Source: JAVBJN01 sp031546985 (lineage in GTDB: Bacteria; Bacteroidota; Bacteroidia; Chitinophagales; Chitinophagaceae). From it: 64,000 nt of DNA. Numbering within the stretch: the stretch's first letter is position 1; every line of letters begins with the position of its first letter. Under the pieces are notes generated by a model that searched no databases, had not been told where the DNA came from, and saw nothing but the letters and a program-made list of their open reading frames with translations. The position numbers and the translations under genes were made by a program. Shown here piece after piece: positions 17,897-26,826 of the stretch. The stretch lies in NCBI GenBank assembly GCA_031546985.1, contig JAVBJN010000040.1:62001-126000 (forward strand), given 5' to 3'.

Positions 17897-18544
17897 TTAT
17901 TTGCGGATGTATATTTTGGTACCTACTTTAACGAGGGTAAACAACTCTTCTACATCGCTGTTTTTCATAGATACGCAGCCATCGGTCCAGTTGTGTTTTT
18001 CATCGATCACACGATCGGCGTTTTTCCATACGCCATGAATGCCTATGCTGTTGCCAATGGTGGCCGTTACCGGAATCATGCCTTTGGCTTTGCGATCGTT
18101 GAATTTTTTAAATGAAGATTCGTTCGGGTAGTCGAACAGCATAAACTTGTTCCACTCCTTATGCTGGTACATCTGCTTAATGGTAAAGCAGCCTTCGGGT
18201 GTGCAGCGGTCGCCCTCCATCTTTTTATCTTCGAGCGGTTTGGGGCCAAATACTACTTTGTACACCTTAATAGGCTTGTTTTTGTAATACACGTACATTT
18301 TGTAGTGCGCTTTATCCACTACCAGCACCACGCTATCCTTATTAAGGGTATCGGGGTTTACCGGTTTGTTCATGGTAGGCATATCAATGTACGATACCTT
18401 GTAGGTACGGCCGTTTTTACGGTACTGTTTTACAGTTTCCGTACTGCCATCCGGCAGGTTGTGCCGGGCCACTACAATTGTATCGCTCTGTGCGTGCAAT
18501 AAACTGCCGCACAGTAACAGTACAAACATCAAAATCAGTCGCAT
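17897..18544 (-). CDS. L,D-transpeptidase (YkuD family)
   Basis: A 215-aa exported enzyme. A signal peptide (about 1-19, ending LLHAQ) is followed by a YkuD catalytic domain (about 70-215) with H170 in IGIHGVW and the nucleophile C190 in NWTDGCVSM. L,D-transpeptidases make 3-3 peptidoglycan cross-links or attach proteins to peptidoglycan in the periplasm. The usual SHGC motif is TDGC here, which keeps the Gly-Cys pair. The length fits a single-domain enzyme with no LysM or peptidoglycan-binding domain. It has its own -7 element and terminator, so it is probably a single-gene transcript. Confidence 0.88.
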   Translation of the reverse strand: MRLILMFVLLLCGSLLHAQSDTIVVARHNLPDGSTETVKQYRKNGRTYKVSYIDMPTMNKPVNPDTLNKDSVVLVVDKAHYKMYVYYKNKPIKVYKVVFGPKPLEDKKMEGDRCTPEGCFTIKQMYQHKEWNKFMLFDYPNESSFKKFNDRKAKGMIPVTATIGNSIGIHGVWKNADRVIDEKHNWTDGCVSMKNSDVEELFTLVKVGTKIYIRK

Positions 18545-18569
18545 TATCCCTGGAATGGTTTTAGGCTAA

Positions 18570-18577
18570 CAAATATA
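18570..18577 (-). promoter_or_regulatory. Bacteroidota -7 element (TATATTTG)
   Basis: An exact TAnnTTTG match on the minus strand, 26 bases before the L,D-transpeptidase start. It lies just downstream of the M16 peptidase terminator. Confidence 0.55.
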
Positions 18578-18604
18578 AGAAAATCCCGCTATATGCGGGA
18601 TTTT
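18578..18604 (-). terminator. Terminator of the M16 peptidase gene
   Basis: AAAATCCCGC (18580-18589) pairs with GCGGGATTTT (18595-18604) around TATAT. Read on the minus strand it ends in a T-rich tract. The stem adjoins the next gene's -7 element. Confidence 0.8.
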
Positions 18605-18693
18605 CCGGGCAGATTTTTCTGCTTTTATATTGAATTTAGCATGCAATTAACAATAGCTCATTGCCAATGCTTTCCGGTGTCTTTCAACAGAGA

Positions 18694-21624
18694 TTAGTAA
18701 CCGAAAATCTCTTTAAGGCTCAGGGTTTTTACCGGACCGGATTTTTCCAGGTCGGTTTTGCTCACTTTTTTATCGGAACCGAGTACGGTTAAGGTAAAAG
18801 GTTGGTGGGCAAAATGCTGCTGGTGAAACTTGTTAACATCGGTAAAGCTCAGCTTGTCTACACCTTCGTATACATTTTTGCGGATGTCGTAATCCAGGCC
18901 CAGTTTCTGCGCGCGCAGGTAGCTGAACAGGATGCTGCTTTTAATGATACGGCTGGTAGAGATATTGTTTTTGATAGACACTTTGGCCTGGTCTACCATT
19001 TTATCGCTTTCGGGCAGCTGGTTCATCAGGTCGGTCATGGCACCCATAGCATCGTTCATCTTATCGGCCTGGCAGCCAACGTAAGCCATGCTGTAGAACG
19101 GGTCCTGTTTTTTACCCGGCTGGCCAAATGTGGCGTAAGTAGAGTAAGCCAGGGCTTTAGACTCACGAATGGTTTGGAAAACCACGCCGCTCATACCACC
19201 GCCAAAGTATTCGTTAAACAGGGTAAGGTTAGGCACCAGGGTTGGATTGTAGCTTTCTTGTTTTTTATACCACAGCAGCTCGGCCTGTACCATATCATAA
19301 TCGGCAAACAGTACTTCGGGTTTGCTTTGGTTCAAACGGGGGTATTCTGTTTTGGCAGGAATGGCGGTAAAGTTTTCCGGTTGCTTGTGCAAGCCGTTGA
19401 GCATAGCGGTAAACTTAGGATCGCTTACTTTCTGCGGGCCGTAGTACAATACTTTGTGCGGGTAATTGCCCAGGTTGTGCAGGATGGCTACCAGGTCTTC
19501 GGCCTTAACGTTGTCCAGCTCGGTATCGCTCAGTACATCATTGAAAGGGTTTTTGGGACCGTATTGCGCATAGTTCATCATACCATTGCGGATGGTGCCT
19601 TTATCGAGCTTGGCATCCGAACGTTTTTTCTTCATATCGGCAATCATTTCCTTGAGTGCATCCTGGTCGGGTTTGCAGTTGCGGAGCAGTTGCTCAAACT
19701 CCGATACCGAAGTTTTGTAATTGTCGTTAAGCCCGTCGATAGACACATAAGTATCTTCATCGCCGGCACTTACAGAGAAATCGCAGGCCTGCGCGTAGAA
19801 AGCCTTGCTAACATCATCGGCACTCAATTTATCGGTACCCAGGTATTGCAGGTAGTTTACAGCCAGGGGCAGCAGCTTATTGTTAAAGCGGCCCATTTCG
19901 AAGTAGTAGTATTGGGTAAACAGGTTGTTGGTCTGGTTTTGTACGCCCAGCACCTCTGTTTTGCCCAGTTTACCACGCTGAATATCTGAGTTGTAGTTTA
20001 CATACACCGGCTGGATAGGCTGTACCGGCATTTTCTGGATTTTGGTAACAAAATCGCTTTGTGCAGCCCGGTTTACCTCTACCGGGGTAATGGTTGGTTT
20101 TTCTACTTTAACTACGCTTTTGTCTTCGCCGGTACGTTTGTACACTGCTACATAGTTATTGCCCAGCCATTTGTTGGCAAAAGCTACGATATCGGCTTTT
20201 TTAATGGCCGACATTTTATCGTAATAAGCCAGTTGCTTGTCCCAGCTGATGTCGGTAATAAACGCATCGAGGTAGGCAGAGGCGCGGCCACGGTTGCTTT
20301 CAAACGTTTTCTGAACGTTTTTCCTTACGTTGTTTACAATGGCAGGAATAAGCGACTCATCAAAGTCTCCTTTTTTAAGTGCTTCTACCTGGGCCAGCAT
20401 CAGGCCTTTTACTTCGTCCAGGGTTTGGCCTTCTTTGGCTTTACCTTCAATGAACAGTACGCTGTAGTCTTTAAGCGCATAAGAACCCGCAGAGGCTTCC
20501 AGCACTTTTTGTTTTTTAACCAGGTTCAGATCCATCAAACCGGCCTGACCATTGCTCAGCACATTGGCCATCAGGTCCAGCATCATAGCATCGCTGCTGT
20601 TGGCGCCCGGAAAACGGAAAGCCATATCCAGGTACTCAGATTCTGGTCCGTAAACGGTTTTCTCAATAGGAGCGGTAATAGCCGTTTCGGGTTGAAACGC
20701 GTATTCTTTTACCGGAGCCGATTTCATGTAACCAAAAGACTGGTCTACTTTAACGATCAGCTCATCCGGGTTAATATCGCCACTCATGATTACGCACATA
20801 TTGTTGGGCACGTAGTATTTGTGGAAATAGTTGCGAATCTCTTTCAGCGAAGGGTTTTTGAGGTGCTCAACGGTACCGATAGTGGTTTGCTGGCCGTAGT
20901 TGTGCTTCTGGAACAGGTTGGCAAACAGGGCTTCAAACACTTTATCGTTATCATCGTCCAGCGATATGTTTTTCTCTTCGTATACCGCTTCGAGCTCGGT
21001 ATGGAAAATACGGAAAACCGGATCGCGGAAACGCTCCGACTCAATAGCCAGCCAGCGATCTATCTGGTTGGTAGGAATATCGTTTACATAACAGGTTACT
21101 TCAAATGAGGTAAAGGCATTGGTGCCTTTTGCGCCCAGCATGGCCATCATTTTATCGTACTCGTTGGCAATGGCAAACTTGGCTGCTACACCCGATACAG
21201 AGTCGATATTGTGGTAAATGATTTTACGCTTGGCCTCGTCTGTAGTGCTGTTGTATTGCTCATACAGGTTGTCGATCATATCCAGGTAAGGTTTTTCCTT
21301 AGCCCACTCCAGCGAGCCATACTGCTGGGTGCCTTTAAAGAGCAGATGCTCCAGGTAGTGCGCCAGACCCGTGTGGTCAGATGGGTCGGTTTTGCTGCCC
21401 GCTTTGGTGGCAATCATGGTTTGCAGGCGTGGTTCCTGCTTGTTTACGCTTAGAATTACGGTAAGACCGTTAGGCAAGGTATAGAAACGGGTTTTGAGCG
21501 GATCGTTTTCTACATACTTGTAGGAATAGTTGCCCGACTTACCCTCTTTCCAGGAGTATGCTTGCTGTGCAAAGGTAGCCTGGGCCGCCAGTGCGCTGCA
21601 AAGCAGTAAGAATATCTTTTTCAT
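18694..21624 (-). CDS. M16 family zinc metallopeptidase (two-domain)
   Basis: A 976-aa exported protease. A signal peptide (about 1-20, QATFAQ) precedes an N-terminal M16 domain with the inverted zinc motif H89-Y-L-E92-H93 (HTGLAHYLEHLLFKGT) and the downstream acidic segment ELEAVYEEK that supplies the third ligand. A second, catalytically inactive M16-like half occupies roughly 520-976. This is the pitrilysin/insulinase-like layout in one chain. It is likely periplasmic and degrades peptides. The gene has its own terminator; no exact -7 element was found upstream. Confidence 0.9.
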   Translation of the reverse strand: MKKIFLLLCSALAAQATFAQQAYSWKEGKSGNYSYKYVENDPLKTRFYTLPNGLTVILSVNKQEPRLQTMIATKAGSKTDPSDHTGLAHYLEHLLFKGTQQYGSLEWAKEKPYLDMIDNLYEQYNSTTDEAKRKIIYHNIDSVSGVAAKFAIANEYDKMMAMLGAKGTNAFTSFEVTCYVNDIPTNQIDRWLAIESERFRDPVFRIFHTELEAVYEEKNISLDDDNDKVFEALFANLFQKHNYGQQTTIGTVEHLKNPSLKEIRNYFHKYYVPNNMCVIMSGDINPDELIVKVDQSFGYMKSAPVKEYAFQPETAITAPIEKTVYGPESEYLDMAFRFPGANSSDAMMLDLMANVLSNGQAGLMDLNLVKKQKVLEASAGSYALKDYSVLFIEGKAKEGQTLDEVKGLMLAQVEALKKGDFDESLIPAIVNNVRKNVQKTFESNRGRASAYLDAFITDISWDKQLAYYDKMSAIKKADIVAFANKWLGNNYVAVYKRTGEDKSVVKVEKPTITPVEVNRAAQSDFVTKIQKMPVQPIQPVYVNYNSDIQRGKLGKTEVLGVQNQTNNLFTQYYYFEMGRFNNKLLPLAVNYLQYLGTDKLSADDVSKAFYAQACDFSVSAGDEDTYVSIDGLNDNYKTSVSEFEQLLRNCKPDQDALKEMIADMKKKRSDAKLDKGTIRNGMMNYAQYGPKNPFNDVLSDTELDNVKAEDLVAILHNLGNYPHKVLYYGPQKVSDPKFTAMLNGLHKQPENFTAIPAKTEYPRLNQSKPEVLFADYDMVQAELLWYKKQESYNPTLVPNLTLFNEYFGGGMSGVVFQTIRESKALAYSTYATFGQPGKKQDPFYSMAYVGCQADKMNDAMGAMTDLMNQLPESDKMVDQAKVSIKNNISTSRIIKSSILFSYLRAQKLGLDYDIRKNVYEGVDKLSFTDVNKFHQQHFAHQPFTLTVLGSDKKVSKTDLEKSGPVKTLSLKEIFGY

Positions 21625-21667
21625 TCAGGATAAAAAATTTGATTAAAAATAGATGGATTGTTCTACA

Positions 21668-21700
21668 ATAAAAAACCGGCCCTGTAATTAGGGCCGGTTT
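21668..21700 (-). terminator. Terminator of the sigma/anti-sigma operon
   Basis: AAACCGGCCCT (21673-21683) pairs perfectly with AGGGCCGGTTT (21690-21700). On the minus strand it is followed by TTTATTG. It starts 19 bases past the outer-membrane-protein stop. Confidence 0.9.
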
Positions 21701-21718
21701 GGATTAGTTTTTAACTGC

Positions 21719-22570
21719 CTATATGCCAAAGAAGCGGATGCCGATAGCGTAAGGATGCTGGTCGAGCGCATTCTCGTGCAGCGGGGTTACCTGGTAGCTG
21801 GCGTAGAGCCTTACATAGCCATCCAGACCTATCTCGCCGGTAATGCACGCGTTGAAATCTTTAAAGTTGAAACCATCGTGGAACTTTTGCTTGCCCCGCT
21901 CGCCGCTGATCTGTTTGGTCCAGCTGTCGATGCGGTAGCCGCCCATAACGCCCACACCATACACCAGCCACATTTCTTTGGCCAGGCGGGTTTTAAAGTC
22001 GAGCATTAACGGAATGGTGAGGTAGGTAAGCGACAGTTTATTTTTGGTAAAAGCCACGGTATCCATGGTTACAGCCGGTACGGTATTGTTTACATAAGAG
22101 ATGTTCTTATTAAACCTGAAATTGTAGGTCTGCAGCCCGATGCCCGAAGCCAGTATGATCTTTTGCTTTTTGGTACGCAGCGCGTCGTAGGTAACCATGA
22201 TGGGGAAGATGTTGAAGTTGACCGACTTGCCCTGGCGCATGCTAAACAGGTTTTCGTTCTGCATATCGGCCGGCACCTGCAGGAATTGCTGCGCGGCAGT
22301 GCTACCGTAATCGGACAGGTCGTTGAAGGCATTGATGCCAATATCCATCATCAGCACCTGCACATCCCAGCGGCTTTTGCGCGCTACTGGCACTTTTTTG
22401 CCCAGCGAGTCTTTTTCGGTTACTTCAATGTTGAAGCCTTTGGAGCCCAGCTCAAAAGTGTAGCTCGTTTTGTTTTTGGCACTGTCTACCGTCACTTTAG
22501 GTTTGTCTTGCTGTGCCATTGCGGAAACGCTTATGCCGCAGGCCACCAGTAAGGAAAGTATATGTTTCAT
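21719..22570 (-). CDS. Outer membrane beta-barrel protein
   Basis: A 283-aa exported protein. A signal peptide (about 1-20, SVSAMAQ) is followed by a short charged segment and a series of alternating beta strands with aromatic ends (VNFNIFPIMV, LTYLTIPLMLDFKT, WLVYGVGVMGGYRI, VRLYASYQV). The end IGIRFFGI is typical of a barrel C-terminus. It resembles PorT-like barrels in general form, but I cannot name a family member. I chose the Met at 22570 because the signal peptide begins there. It is the third gene of an ECF sigma / anti-sigma operon, starting 10 bases after the anti-sigma stop, so it is likely a target or accessory of that regulon. Confidence 0.78.
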   Translation of the reverse strand: MKHILSLLVACGISVSAMAQQDKPKVTVDSAKNKTSYTFELGSKGFNIEVTEKDSLGKKVPVARKSRWDVQVLMMDIGINAFNDLSDYGSTAAQQFLQVPADMQNENLFSMRQGKSVNFNIFPIMVTYDALRTKKQKIILASGIGLQTYNFRFNKNISYVNNTVPAVTMDTVAFTKNKLSLTYLTIPLMLDFKTRLAKEMWLVYGVGVMGGYRIDSWTKQISGERGKQKFHDGFNFKDFNACITGEIGLDGYVRLYASYQVTPLHENALDQHPYAIGIRFFGI

Positions 22571-22580
22571 AAAAGATATT

Positions 22581-23435
22581 TTAATTGTTGGTGTCAAGTA
22601 TTGTTCTGTTGCCCAGTTTTACCGTAATGGCGTAGTCCTGGAGTTCTTTGCGCACCTTGCCCGACTTGTCCAATGCATTGGCTACACGGGAGGCGAGGTA
22701 TTCAAATCCTGCTTTCTTCTCTTCGCTGTAAGGCAGCAAGTCGAGGATTTTGGCTTCTTTGCCTACGGCTAAGGCTGGTGTTTCTGCTGCTGAAAGTGCT
22801 TCCATGGCGGCGATATCTACCGGCCGTGGGGTAATGGTTATGCTGGACGCCACTATGCTTTGCGTTTTACCGGTCAACGCTTCCAGTGGCGGATTTTCTA
22901 TACGTGCTGCAGGAGCGGCCTGCTGCGCTACGGTAGCCGGGGCTGCTGTAGTAGTATGGGTTACAGGTGCAGCGCTGGCTATAGCAGCGGGTTGTGCTGC
23001 CGGAGCGGCGGGTTGCAATGGCGCTGTGGTTTTTCCGGTGGTTGGTTCTGCTTGCGTGTTTTGGTGTGCTACCACGGTAGTACCCCGCTCGTTTACAGAA
23101 CCAATGCGGTTGTTAATATTCCACCAGGCAATGCTTACCAGCAGTGCTGCGGCAGCCGCGGCGGCGGTCCAGTAGCGGTAAGGTTTAAAATGCACTATTT
23201 TACCTTTGGTGATGGGCGCAGCGGCTTCCGCTTCGGTGCGGTAGAGGGCGGCTTTGTCTTCATACACCACAGCCTCGTCTGGTTGCAGGGTGGCCTGCAT
23301 AAAGCTGTCGAGTTCTGCTTTCAGTTCGGGATGTTGGTCCAGAAATGTCATCAATTCCAGCTCCTGTGCCGGAGATAGCTCTCCATCCACATATTCCAGC
23401 ATCCACGTTTCGTAATTATCGAGATTGATGTTCAT
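22581..23435 (-). CDS. Putative anti-sigma factor (single-pass membrane protein)
   Basis: A 284-aa protein. The N-terminal cytoplasmic part (about 1-95) has the sequence YVDGELSPAQELEL typical of Bacteroidota anti-sigma proteins, but no zinc-binding cysteines. One membrane segment follows (about 105-128, alanine-rich, LLVSIAWW). The periplasmic part has a long Ala/Pro/Thr/Gln-rich linker (about 135-190) and a C-terminal region of about 90 residues. I chose the Met at 23435, preceded by a purine-rich AAAAGG, over an in-frame start 18 residues earlier. It follows the sigma gene, so it probably holds that sigma factor inactive until an envelope signal arrives. Confidence 0.75.
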   Translation of the reverse strand: MNINLDNYETWMLEYVDGELSPAQELELMTFLDQHPELKAELDSFMQATLQPDEAVVYEDKAALYRTEAEAAAPITKGKIVHFKPYRYWTAAAAAAALLVSIAWWNINNRIGSVNERGTTVVAHQNTQAEPTTGKTTAPLQPAAPAAQPAAIASAAPVTHTTTAAPATVAQQAAPAARIENPPLEALTGKTQSIVASSITITPRPVDIAAMEALSAAETPALAVGKEAKILDLLPYSEEKKAGFEYLASRVANALDKSGKVRKELQDYAITVKLGNRTILDTNN

Positions 23436-23502
23436 ACCTTTTCGTTTTGCGAGCCAGCAGGTTATCCTGTTTAAAGCTCTGGTTTTCACTGCCTTGTTCC
23501 TT

Positions 23503-23988
23503 TCAAATGATTTTTTCTACACTTACCAGGTATTCCTTTAATACTTTTCTCGCCCTGTGTAGAATGATCTTAACCTGTGGCAGTGATAATTGCGCTAAGT
23601 GTACTATTTCTTCATAACTATATCCTTCGTAATCTTTTAATAAAATAAGCTGTCTCGATCGTTCGTCCAGTTGCTGCAGGGCCCGTTCCAATATCTTTTT
23701 GAGGTCGGTCTGGTGCCTGGTACCCTGCTGCACGGCATCGGGCGGATGCTCGGGGTATACTACCCTGCCGCTTTTCCGGTGCCGGTCTATGGTTTGGTTG
23801 TAGGCTACTGTAAACAGGTAACTTTTGGCCTTGGGGGCTTCTACCTGTTGCCGGTTTTTCCATAATACCTCAAATGAACCCTGCACAATGTCACGGGCAT
23901 CTTCGCCATTACCGCAGCTTTTAACTACAAAGCGGTAAAGTCGATCGGCCCATTCCGTTACGCAATCATTGTATTCTTGGGTGGTCAT
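23503..23988 (-). CDS. ECF-type RNA polymerase sigma factor
   Basis: A 161-aa sigma-70 family protein of extracytoplasmic-function type. Region 2 spans about 8-75 (RLYRFVVKSCGNGEDARDIVQ, then KAKSYLFTVAYNQTIDRHRK). Region 4 spans about 105-155 with the helix-turn-helix YSYEEIVHLAQLSLPQVKIILHRARK. Length is typical. The anti-sigma gene follows on the same strand. A near-match to the -7 element (AATCTTTG, one mismatch) lies about 36 bases upstream. It probably activates the operon it heads, although no autoregulated promoter can be proven from sequence. Confidence 0.9.
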   Translation of the reverse strand: MTTQEYNDCVTEWADRLYRFVVKSCGNGEDARDIVQGSFEVLWKNRQQVEAPKAKSYLFTVAYNQTIDRHRKSGRVVYPEHPPDAVQQGTRHQTDLKKILERALQQLDERSRQLILLKDYEGYSYEEIVHLAQLSLPQVKIILHRARKVLKEYLVSVEKII

Positions 23989-24150
23989 TCAATTAGTATA
24001 TCGGAGCACAGGAAAAAAAGTTACAAAGATTTTAAAGATTCCTGCCGGATGCTGCCCGGCACAGGGCCGTAAATTGGGATTATTTTTTCCGATTCTGCCC
24101 AACTTACAATTACTTTGCATCCATTATCGGATATCTGAAACTCATTTAAT

Positions 24151-25338
24151 ATGAACAATAAGCTTGTAGAAAGACTGGGCGCTGAGCTCAAAGAAATAGA
24201 ATCGGCAGGTCTTTTCAAGAAAGAACGTATAATCAGCAGCGAGCAAGGTGCTGAAATTATGGCCAACGGGATGGAGGTGCTTAACTTTTGCGCCAACAAC
24301 TACCTGGGCCTCTCTTCCAACGCCAAAGTGATGGAAGCAGCGCACCATACCCTGGATACCCACGGTTTTGGTATGAGCTCGGTTCGTTTCATCTGCGGCA
24401 CGCAGGATATTCACAAAGAGCTGGAAGCCAAACTGTCTACCTTCTTAGGTACCGAAGATACCATTCTGTACTGCGCGGCATTTGATGCCAATGGTGGTGT
24501 GTTTGAACCGCTGTTTGGTGAGCAGGATGCTATTATCTCTGATGAGCTGAACCACGCTTCTATTATTGATGGCGTGCGCCTGTGCAAAGCCGGTCGCCAC
24601 CGTTACAAACACAACGACCTGGCCGACCTGGAAGCTAAACTGATCGAAACCAAAGATGCCCGCAGCCGTGTAATTGTTACCGACTCTGTTTTTAGCATGG
24701 ACGGCACCATTGCCCAGCTGGATAAGATCTGCGACCTGGCGGATAAATACGATGCTATTGTGCTGATCGACGAATCGCACTCCAGCGGTTTTATGGGTAA
24801 AAACGGCCGTGGTGTGCACGAACTGTGCAATGTGATGGACCGTGTAGACATTATTACCGGCACTCTGGGCAAGGCCCTGGGTGGCGCCAATGGTGGTTTT
24901 ACCAGCGGTAAAAAAGAAGTGATTGAAATGCTGCGCCAGCGCAGCCGTCCATACCTGTTCTCCAACACGCTGGCACCATCTGTAGTAGGCGCGTCTATCG
25001 CTGTGCTGGATATGCTGAGCGGCACTACCGAGCTGCGCGATAAACTGGAAGAAAACACGCTGTACTTCCGCGAAAAAATGACCGCCGCTGGTTTTGACAT
25101 CAAACCAGGCATTCACCCCATTACTCCTATTATGCTGTATGACGCGGTAATTGCCCAAAACTTTGCTGCCAAACTGCTCGAAGAAGGTATTTATGTAATT
25201 GGTTTCTTCTTCCCGGTAGTAGCCAAAGGCCAGGCCCGTATTCGTGTGCAGATCTCTGCCGCGCATGAGCGTGAGCACCTGGACAAAGCCATTGCAGCCT
25301 TTACCAAAGTGGGTAAAGAACTGGGTGTGATTAAATAA
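24151..25338 (+). CDS. kbl: Glycine C-acetyltransferase (2-amino-3-ketobutyrate CoA ligase)
   Basis: A 395-aa PLP enzyme that converts 2-amino-3-ketobutyrate and CoA to glycine and acetyl-CoA, the second step of threonine breakdown. It matches E. coli Kbl closely along its whole length, including SVRFICGTQD, NHASIIDGVRLC and GTLGK241ALGG, where K241 forms the Schiff base, and D208 (LIDESH) which contacts the PLP ring. Other alpha-oxoamine synthases such as serine palmitoyltransferase or BioF are less likely, given this identity. No threonine dehydrogenase gene is adjacent. It is divergent from the sigma gene. A near -7 element (TTACTTTG, 24110-24117) lies 33 bases upstream. Confidence 0.95.
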   Translation: MNNKLVERLGAELKEIESAGLFKKERIISSEQGAEIMANGMEVLNFCANNYLGLSSNAKVMEAAHHTLDTHGFGMSSVRFICGTQDIHKELEAKLSTFLGTEDTILYCAAFDANGGVFEPLFGEQDAIISDELNHASIIDGVRLCKAGRHRYKHNDLADLEAKLIETKDARSRVIVTDSVFSMDGTIAQLDKICDLADKYDAIVLIDESHSSGFMGKNGRGVHELCNVMDRVDIITGTLGKALGGANGGFTSGKKEVIEMLRQRSRPYLFSNTLAPSVVGASIAVLDMLSGTTELRDKLEENTLYFREKMTAAGFDIKPGIHPITPIMLYDAVIAQNFAAKLLEEGIYVIGFFFPVVAKGQARIRVQISAAHEREHLDKAIAAFTKVGKELGVIK

Positions 25339-25361
25339 CAGCAGTTTTACGAATAGATATG

Positions 25362-25398
25362 AAACCGCCCCGCAGCTATGTGTGGGCGGTTTTTTGTT
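25362..25398 (+). terminator. Terminator of kbl
   Basis: AAACCGCCC (25362-25370) pairs with GGGCGGTTT (25384-25392) and is followed by a T run. Confidence 0.85.
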
Positions 25399-25446
25399 GA
25401 TTTGGGCATTCTGGTTGCGGAACTGTGTGGTTTGTAAAGTTGTAGC

Positions 25447-25454
25447 TACCTTTG
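25447..25454 (+). promoter_or_regulatory. Bacteroidota -7 element (TACCTTTG)
   Basis: An exact TAnnTTTG match 17 bases before the ATG of the Bax-inhibitor-1 gene. It rules against the longer reading frame that starts upstream at a GTG. Confidence 0.6.
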
Positions 25455-25471
25455 GGTATAAACTACGTTAC

Positions 25472-26230
25472 ATGGACCAAAACAATTTATTTCAACAACA
25501 GACTGTTTACCCCGGTACCACCGAAGCCAAAACCCTGGAGGCGTTTGATGCCACCGAAGCCAAAGCTTACATGACCAAAGTGTTTATGTGGATGTTTGGC
25601 GCACTGGCCTTATCGGGTGGGTTTGCCTTTTTATTTGCCAACAACCTCGAACTGCTCCGCTACCTGGTTAAAGAAGATGGCAGAGGGCTTAATATGCTGG
25701 GCATGATTACTATGTTTGCCCCGCTCATTTTTGTATTTGGTATGTCGCTGGGTTACAATAAACTTTCTGCGCCTGTGATGACGCTGCTGTTTATCCTGTA
25801 CTCGGCTGTTAATGGCATAAGCCTGAGCTTTATATTACTGGCCTATACCAGTGGTAGTATTTTTGCCTGCTTCTTTTCTGCCGCTGCCATGTTTGGCGTA
25901 ATGGCGGTAATGGGCTATACCACTCAGCGCGATCTTACCAAATTTGGCTCGCTTATGATCATGGGTTTGTTTGGTGTGCTTATTGCATCGCTGATCAACT
26001 TTTTCCTTAAAAGTTCTGGCCTGGATTACATCATCAGCTTTATTGGTGTAGCCGTGTTTGTGGGCCTTACCGCTTATGATGTGCAAAAACTGAAATTCAT
26101 TGGTTCTGGCCTGGCTTCTGAAGGAAGAGATTCTAAAGGCAAACTGGTGATTATGGGTGCGCTTACCCTGTACCTCGACTTTATTAATATATTCCTGTTC
26201 CTGCTGCGCTTGTTCGGCAAAAGAAAATAG
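25472..26230 (+). CDS. Bax inhibitor-1 / YccA family membrane protein
   Basis: A 252-aa integral membrane protein of the BI-1 (UPF0005, YccA/YbhL) family. After a soluble N-terminus of about 30 residues there are seven hydrophobic segments, starting with KVFMWMFGALALSGGFAFLF. The conserved feature GLTAYDVQKLK lies near the C-terminus, and the protein ends in a short lysine/arginine tail. Family members act as pH-sensitive calcium leak channels or modulate the FtsH protease in bacteria; which applies here is unknown. The ATG at 25472 is favoured by the -7 element just before it. It is a single-gene unit with its own terminator. Confidence 0.9.
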   Translation: MDQNNLFQQQTVYPGTTEAKTLEAFDATEAKAYMTKVFMWMFGALALSGGFAFLFANNLELLRYLVKEDGRGLNMLGMITMFAPLIFVFGMSLGYNKLSAPVMTLLFILYSAVNGISLSFILLAYTSGSIFACFFSAAAMFGVMAVMGYTTQRDLTKFGSLMIMGLFGVLIASLINFFLKSSGLDYIISFIGVAVFVGLTAYDVQKLKFIGSGLASEGRDSKGKLVIMGALTLYLDFINIFLFLLRLFGKRK

Positions 26231-26249
26231 GATTTGACCTTATATAGCC

Positions 26250-26284
26250 AAAAGCCCCCGCAATATTTGCGGGGGCTTTTTTAT
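26250..26284 (+). terminator. Terminator of the BI-1 gene
   Basis: AAAGCCCCCGC (26251-26261) pairs perfectly with GCGGGGGCTTT (26269-26279), followed by TTTTT. Confidence 0.92.
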
Positions 26285-26361
26285 GGGAATTACTTTGAAA
26301 TGCGAATTGCGGGTAGCGTATTTTTGAATGGGCTTACCGGGCCAGTTCTTACTACTACCTA

Positions 26362-26625
26362 TTATTTACTTCTGGCCTTGCGCAGCAGGTAAGCAGGCAC
26401 GGTAAATACAGGCATTAGCGCCATACCCAGCAGCCAGGGCCTGCGGTTGTTGTAATCGCGTTTGTACACATCTGCCATACACATCAAAATCAATAATGCA
26501 GCAGTGGCCAGCAAGGGGTAAGCCAGTATCTTATTTACCGGTTGGTCTTGCAGTTTGCTCATGGCCCAGATAATGGTCAGGGCTACGTTAGTACCGAAAA
26601 TGCCTCCTAATAGAAATCTGTTCAT
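26362..26625 (-). CDS. Small multi-pass membrane protein of unknown function
   Basis: An 87-aa protein with three hydrophobic segments (about 3-22, 33-52 and 63-80) and a positively charged end (LLRKARSK). No family is recognised. The hydrophobic pattern, acceptable length and lack of a competing frame support a real gene. It sits alone between the BI-1 gene and the divergent beta-lactamase gene. No exact -7 element was found, and there is no strong terminator of its own; the BI-1 terminator stem lies downstream of its stop. Confidence 0.6.
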   Translation of the reverse strand: MNRFLLGGIFGTNVALTIIWAMSKLQDQPVNKILAYPLLATAALLILMCMADVYKRDYNNRRPWLLGMALMPVFTVPAYLLRKARSK

Positions 26626-26801
26626 GATGTTTTCTGTTTCAATTAAGATAAATAAAAATTCATGTTCAGGTAATGATTTTTTCTGATGAATTGGGTTGAA
26701 TTTGTTTCGAGTAGTTTATGTATTAATGCATGTAATAATATGGCTTGGCGAGAATTTCGGCTGTTTTCATGTCAGAATGGGTTTCTTTCCTTTTACGGTT
26801 G

Positions 26802-26809
26802 TAAGTTTG
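26802..26809 (+). promoter_or_regulatory. Bacteroidota -7 element (TAAGTTTG)
   Basis: An exact TAnnTTTG match 17 bases before the ATG at 26827. A transcript from here would exclude the longer in-frame starts further upstream, so it settles the beta-lactamase start. Confidence 0.6.
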
Positions 26810-26826
26810 CACCAATTATGTCCATC

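Noticed and set aside
18802..19989. A 395-codon plus-strand open frame opposite the M16 peptidase gene
   Set aside because: It lies wholly inside a well-supported gene on the other strand, has no signal, domain or promoter, and its length follows from the codon pattern of the real gene.
24151..25338. Serine palmitoyltransferase or BioF instead of Kbl
   Set aside because: Both are alpha-oxoamine synthases, but the near-identical Kbl segments along the whole length decide for glycine C-acetyltransferase.
25382..25471. Longer GTG start for the Bax-inhibitor-1 protein
   Set aside because: It begins inside the kbl terminator and ahead of the promoter element at 25447.
26686..26826. Longer start for the beta-lactamase
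   Set aside because: The extra residues are not conserved, a lipoprotein signal begins at 26827, and a -7 element lies between the two starts.
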